NCBI GenBank assembly: GCA_951799425.1
Contig: OX637407.1
Coordinates: 24,853,191-24,917,190, forward strand
Reading direction: 5' to 3'
Origin: Ilex aquifolium
Taxonomy: Eukaryota > Streptophyta > Magnoliopsida > Aquifoliales > Aquifoliaceae
Length of the DNA: 64,000 bases
Position numbers and translations under genes: made by a program. Under the pieces are notes generated by a model. That model was not told where the DNA came from. It was given only the letters and a program-made list of their open reading frames with translations, and ran no database searches. Shown one piece after another: positions 60,178 through 64,000 of the stretch. Position 1 is the stretch's first letter. Every line of letters begins with the position of its first letter.

Positions 60178-60597
60178 TTTCTAGATTTTTAGATTTTAAT
60201 TTTTAGGGATTAATATATATATATATATGCGGGTAGGGTAGGGTAGGAATACAAAATTTTTGTAGGTATTCCGCATTCCTACACAATTTTTTGCGGAATA
60301 CCAAAAACTCTTCCGTTGGCATACTCGATTTTTTTGGGTAGCCGATCAATAGAGTCGGGTAGGGTAAGATATGGTAGGGTCGGAATTTGCGGATAATCAA
60401 AAATTTGAACATCTCTAATTACACAGAAGGAAAAAAAGGGATGCTAATGGTTACTCCTAAAAGATTTACAAAGTTAATAATTTCATAAATTACAATTAAT
60501 TTACAAATAATATCATCTAACACTCGAAAATGTTTTTGTCCATGAAAAAAATAAATTCCAACAAAAAAATGTGATAAAAAAGAGAGTTGATAAGACG

Positions 60598-60679
60598 TGA
60601 CCGATAAGACGTTGATGATCAAGATCATGAACAAGCAACATACTATGAGAGCAGAGAAAGAAGCAGTTTTGTTTAACAT
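60598..60679 (-). pseudogene. peptide-precursor pseudogene, copy G (3' end lost)
   Basis: From ATG at 60679: MLNKTASFSALIVCCLFMIL, very close to copy A, then INVLSVTS. Here the sequence leaves the family at the boundary of duplicated block 2, so the whole mature peptide is missing. The upstream TATA region and flank remain. Confidence 0.75.
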
Positions 60680-61042
60680 ATTTGTATGCACCTGAGGAGA
60701 GGATGGCAGACAGACATGAAAGTATATATGCTTATATAAGCTATGCTCTTCCACCAAATGCAAAGAGTAAATGGAAGACTTGGATGACTTACATTTATTT
60801 CAAAGGCAGGAAAATTGGGTTATGCAGACTTTGAAACCCCAATAGTTTGGCTAACATGACAATGGAAAATATTTTCCCGACTGGCAGCTTCATGGAAAAA
60901 TCCCTTACAATGATTTTTGATGGTCAGGCATTTAATGACATAGAAAAATGAGGTATGTATTAGTCTACTTTGAAGAAAAAGGTGAATCGATTCAGATTAT
61001 GATGCGGTCCAAATTTGTCAAACTGTTTTGAATCTGTCCAAG

Positions 61043-61654
61043 TAGGGGTGGCAATCAAGTAGTCGTGTTGTGTCGGATTCGTGTCGGGTCATTGTGGGTT
61101 CGTGTCGAACATTAGTCAACTTTAATCCAATCTATTTAACTAATCATGTCGTGTCGAGTTGACCTATCCATTTTCTCATCGTGCTCGTATTCGTATTGAC
61201 CTACATAGACTTCAAATAAAAAATTTAATGCTAAGATTCTATTTTCACTTAATTGAATTCATGCTCATACTTTTTTTACAAACTAAAAATTAATTAAATA
61301 ACCATAATAATAATAATAAGTAAAAATATCTTTTTATACAATAATTATATCAGTGTTTAATAAACAGTTACAAATAATTAATATTTTATTTTTATAATAC
61401 AAATTGAACATGCTGATTGTGTTAATTTTGTGTTACCAAACAAATGAGAAAATAGAGAAAATGTCAATTCTTAAATAAACGGGTCGATCGTGTCAATTTC
61501 GGGTTTGACGGGTTGAACCCGAACATGACTCGTTTATATTTCGTGTTTGCGTGTTGAGTCATTTTCGAATTCGTGTCGAGTTATAATCGAGTTCATGTCA
61601 TAAAATTCGTGTCTACTAATTCAAGTCGTGTTGAGTCAAAAATTGCCAACCCTA
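61043..61654. mobile_element. hAT element, TAGGGGTGGCAATC family, complete
   Basis: Starts TAGGGGTGGCAATC and ends ATTGCCAACCCTA, with a perfect target duplication TGTCCAAG (61035-61042 and 61655-61662). 612 bp, non-autonomous. Twin of 33079-33663. Confidence 0.9.
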
Positions 61655-61828
61655 TGTCCAAGATTCTTTCAATCGACATATAGAAGTCTCTGTATTATAA
61701 AATTTCTACCAGTATGAATTGTTTTGGTTTATTGGTACTTTTTTAAAATTGAATTTTTTGCAGTAGAATAGTGTTGGATTGAAGTGAAAGTTGAAGTTTA
61801 GTTTATTTTTTGAACAGTTGATTTTTTA

Positions 61829-61990
61829 ACTAAAAAAGACGACTCAATACACGAAACTCCTCCACTGCATGGTTTGAAGAGGATCAGATATACGCAACTT
61901 TATCCTCATATGTGGAGAAGCTATTTTTGAGACTCGAACACATGACGCCAAGATTAGAACAACTTTACCCCTGTACTTATAGTCACACCC
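61829..61990 (-). mobile_element. tRNA-derived SINE, copy in unit H
   Basis: Same SINE at the same place as in units A, C and E. Confidence 0.7.
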
Positions 61991-62382
61991 TTTGTCATTG
62001 AAACAACTCAAACACATAATTTCAAACAAAAGTTCTGAAGAAAAATATTTGGAATTGTTGTCTGGTGATTTTAGTATTATCCCAGATATGAATTGATATT
62101 CAACCGACAAAAACGTACAAATGAATGGGGACAATTATATTATAACCTTAAAAATTGTTCGTTAATACACATCAGTGTCACATAAATATTCATCCAGATT
62201 TCCATTGGTTTTGGCATTACAAGGAGATGAATAAACTGATTGAAAATTCCAAGGAAGCACAGAGCTTTATTGCAACTTTTAAACTATTTTACATAATAAA
62301 ACAAAATGCAACAAAAGATTAAAAAAAAAAATACAGTAGAGTAAGCTTATGATTTTGTTGCTTCAAAAATATATAGAACCAC

Positions 62383-62559
62383 TTAACCAGAACCAGAACC
62401 GGATTGACCTGAGGGATTTGGATGCACTCCGATGAGAGCTCTTCTGCTAGGTGTGGTGGCTAATATCGGCGCAGACATGATTGATAGGACAGTAATGATC
62501 AAGATCATGAACAAGCAGCATGTTTTGAGAACAGAGAAAGAAACAACTTTGTTAAACAT
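62383..62559 (-). CDS. secreted signalling-peptide precursor, copy H, 58 residues
   Basis: From ATG at 62559 the first 40 residues (to PSRR) are identical to copy E. Then the tail changes completely to ALIGVHPNPSGQSGSGSG and stops. The Gly/Ser-rich end NPSGQSGSGSG recalls the GxGH end of copy B and of PIP peptides, but lacks the last His. TATATAAGC lies above (62611-62622), and an earlier in-frame ATG (62598) is too near it to be in the transcript. The 3' UTR (ATATATTTTTGAAGCAACAA on the minus strand) is like that of copy A, whereas leader and signal peptide are like E: H looks like a mosaic of the two. Function is inferred from layout only. Confidence 0.6.
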   Translation of the reverse strand: MFNKVVSFSVLKTCCLFMILIITVLSIMSAPILATTPSRRALIGVHPNPSGQSGSGSG

Positions 62560-63045
62560 TCTTCCTATGCACCTGTGGAGAGGATGGCAAACAGACATGA
62601 AAGTATATATGCTTATATAAGCTATTCTCTTCCACCAAATGCAAAGTGTAAATGGAAGACTTGGATGACTTACATTTATTTCGAAGGCATGAAAATTGGG
62701 TTATGCAGACTTTGAAACCCCAATAGTTTGACTAACATGACAATGGCAAGTATTTTCCTGGCTGGCAGCTTCATGGAAAAATCCCTTACCATGTTTTTTC
62801 ATGGTCAGGCCTTTAATGACATAGAAAAATGAGGTATGTCAAGGTGAATCGATTCAGACTATGACGCGGTACAGATTTATCAAAACTAATTGTTCCGAAT
62901 CTATCCAAGTTTCTCTCATTCGACATATTGTAAGATTTCTATCAGTATGAGTTGTTTTGGTTTATTGGTACTTTTTTGAAATTGAATTTTTTGAAGAAGA
63001 ATAGTCTTGGATTGAAGTGAAAGTTGAAGTTTACTTTTTTTTTTT

Positions 63046-63959
63046 GGTAAAATTTCAGTCATACCCCTCCTAGTTTACTATATCTTCAAGGACACCTCCT
63101 CTATTATCAAAAACATCACTGATACCCTTTTTAGTTTATATTTAAACATCACTAACACCCCTTACCATTAAACTTCCATTTCTAACAAAAAAAAATTCAT
63201 TTAAAATACCAAAAATGTCCCTACATAAATCTCAAGTAATTTTTCTGCATAAAATTTTATTAAAATTCGAGCCGATTAAAATTTATTTTTCTACATATTA
63301 AAATTTGAACTAATTAAAATTCGATTGAAACTGATTAAATTTCTTTTTTTAACCTATTAAAATTCGAGCTTATTAAATTTTTTTTTTTACGTATTAAAAT
63401 TTGAGCTGATTTGAACTCTACTCGAGTTATTAGCGCCGATTAAAATTCGCTTTCGAGTTGATTAAAATTTATATTTTTTTACTTATTAAATTTCGTGTCA
63501 ATTAAAATTCGATTTATTAAAATTTAAGTCAATTAAAATTTATATTTTTTTATGTATTAAAATTTGGGTTGATTAAAATTCAATGCGAGTTGATTAAAAT
63601 TTGATTTGAGTAGATTAAAAATAATTTTTAATTGGTTCAAATAGAATTTTAATTAGCCCAAATTTTAAAACGTAAAAAATATAATTTTTAATCGGCTCAA
63701 ATTTTAATATGTAAAAAAAAAATTTTAATTAGTTTGAATCGAATTTTAATCGGTCCGAATGTTTATACGTAAAAAAAATTAGAAAACAGAGGGGGTCTCA
63801 TTGAAGATATGTTTATCTAGAGGGGGTGTGGATGAAGTTTGTCCTCAAATATATCATGGTCAATTTAGTAAAATTACATTCTAGTTAATATTTTTAATCT
63901 GACAAGGGGTGTCTTTGAAGATATAGTAAACTATAGCGGGTGTGGTTGAAATTTTTTCC
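63046..63959. mobile_element. Mutator-like element in the SINE tail of the next unit
   Basis: The ends are about 50-bp imperfect inverted repeats: GGTAAAATTTCAGTCATACC and TAGTTTACTATATCTTCAAG at the left, mirrored by CTTTGAAGATATAGTAAACT and GGTTGAAATTTTTTCC at the right. Both flanks are runs of T (at least 9), the poly-T that sits at this point of the unit. The inside (63180-63760) is a string of worn short repeats around ATTAAAATTCGAG. No transposase. Confidence 0.72.
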
Positions 63960-64000
63960 TTTTTTTTTTTGTAACAGTTGAATTTTTGTACAATGCGACT
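63960..64000 (-). mobile_element. start of the next SINE and peptide-gene unit, cut by window edge
   Basis: AACAGTTGAATTTTTGTACA and then ATGCGACT match the SINE tail of units C and H (AACAGTTGAATTTTTAACTG, then GGCGACT). The array therefore goes on to the right. Confidence 0.6.

Larger units (their letters stand above)
59147..60417. mobile_element. hAT element (CCTACCC-rich family) in block 2, interrupted
   Basis: Starts TAGGGGTGTT and ends GAACATCTCTA with ATTACACA on both sides (59139-59146 and 60418-60425), exactly as its twin at 46684. It is interrupted by a solo LTR (59157-59755). Near 60080-60230 a short piece is duplicated around a (TA)n run. Confidence 0.88.
57366..60582. repeat. 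segmental duplication, block 2 (partner 45040-47458)
   Basis: Collinear with block 1, including the hAT element with the same ATTACACA duplication. It is longer because of a different stretch at about 58050-58380, the 599-bp solo LTR at 59157, and (TA)n growth at about 60122-60175. Confidence 0.88.

Noticed and set aside
1-64000. CRISPR arrays, rRNA genes, complete tRNA genes
   Set aside because: None found; the regular repeats present are microsatellites, SINEs or short tandem duplications.

Overview
The window is nuclear DNA of a flowering plant, most likely a eudicot. It is AT-rich, its introns are long with GT..AG borders, TATA boxes and AATAAA signals are plant-like, and the mobile elements (hAT and Mutator MITEs, Copia, TRIM, Helitron, SINEs) are plant families. 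I do not name a species. All gene models here were built by eye from splice sites and reading phase.

Left part (1-14 kb). The window opens inside the 5' end of a MIZU-KUSSEI1-like (DUF617) gene on the minus strand. About 13.7 kb of gene-poor DNA follows, with MITEs, a SINE, an LTR-like relic and a striking (CCA/CCG)n tract.

Middle part (14-29 kb). A complete 20-exon gene for bacterial-type phosphoenolpyruvate carboxylase (PPC4 class, 1060 residues, C-terminal RNTG) fills 14240-27551. Every exon phase closes. Its introns hold a hAT MITE, a TRIM and a Mutator-like MITE. Just downstream lies a tiny two-exon gene for a 55-residue Lys/Pro/Ala-rich protein that I do not recognise.

Right part (31-64 kb). 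This is an array, all on the minus strand, of at least eight copies of a small secreted-peptide precursor gene. Four are open (65, 57, 65 and 58 codons), one is open but rearranged at its start, and three are pseudogenes. The copies share a signal peptide and a TATA box, carry a basic Arg-Arg step, and then diverge sharply in the C-terminal peptide. One ends in SPPAGSGH, like the PIP/PIPL and CEP plant peptide hormones. Each unit also carries the same SINE, and several the same hAT insertion with the same target duplication, so the array grew by segmental duplication. This is the best candidate for an undescribed system here.

The array is broken up by elements: a LINE holding a hAT element, which holds a 4.9-kb Helitron that has captured three exons of an ATP-dependent phosphofructokinase gene, and which itself holds another hAT; a young but broken Copia element; and a 2.4-3.2 kb segmental duplication. 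The last unit runs off the right edge.
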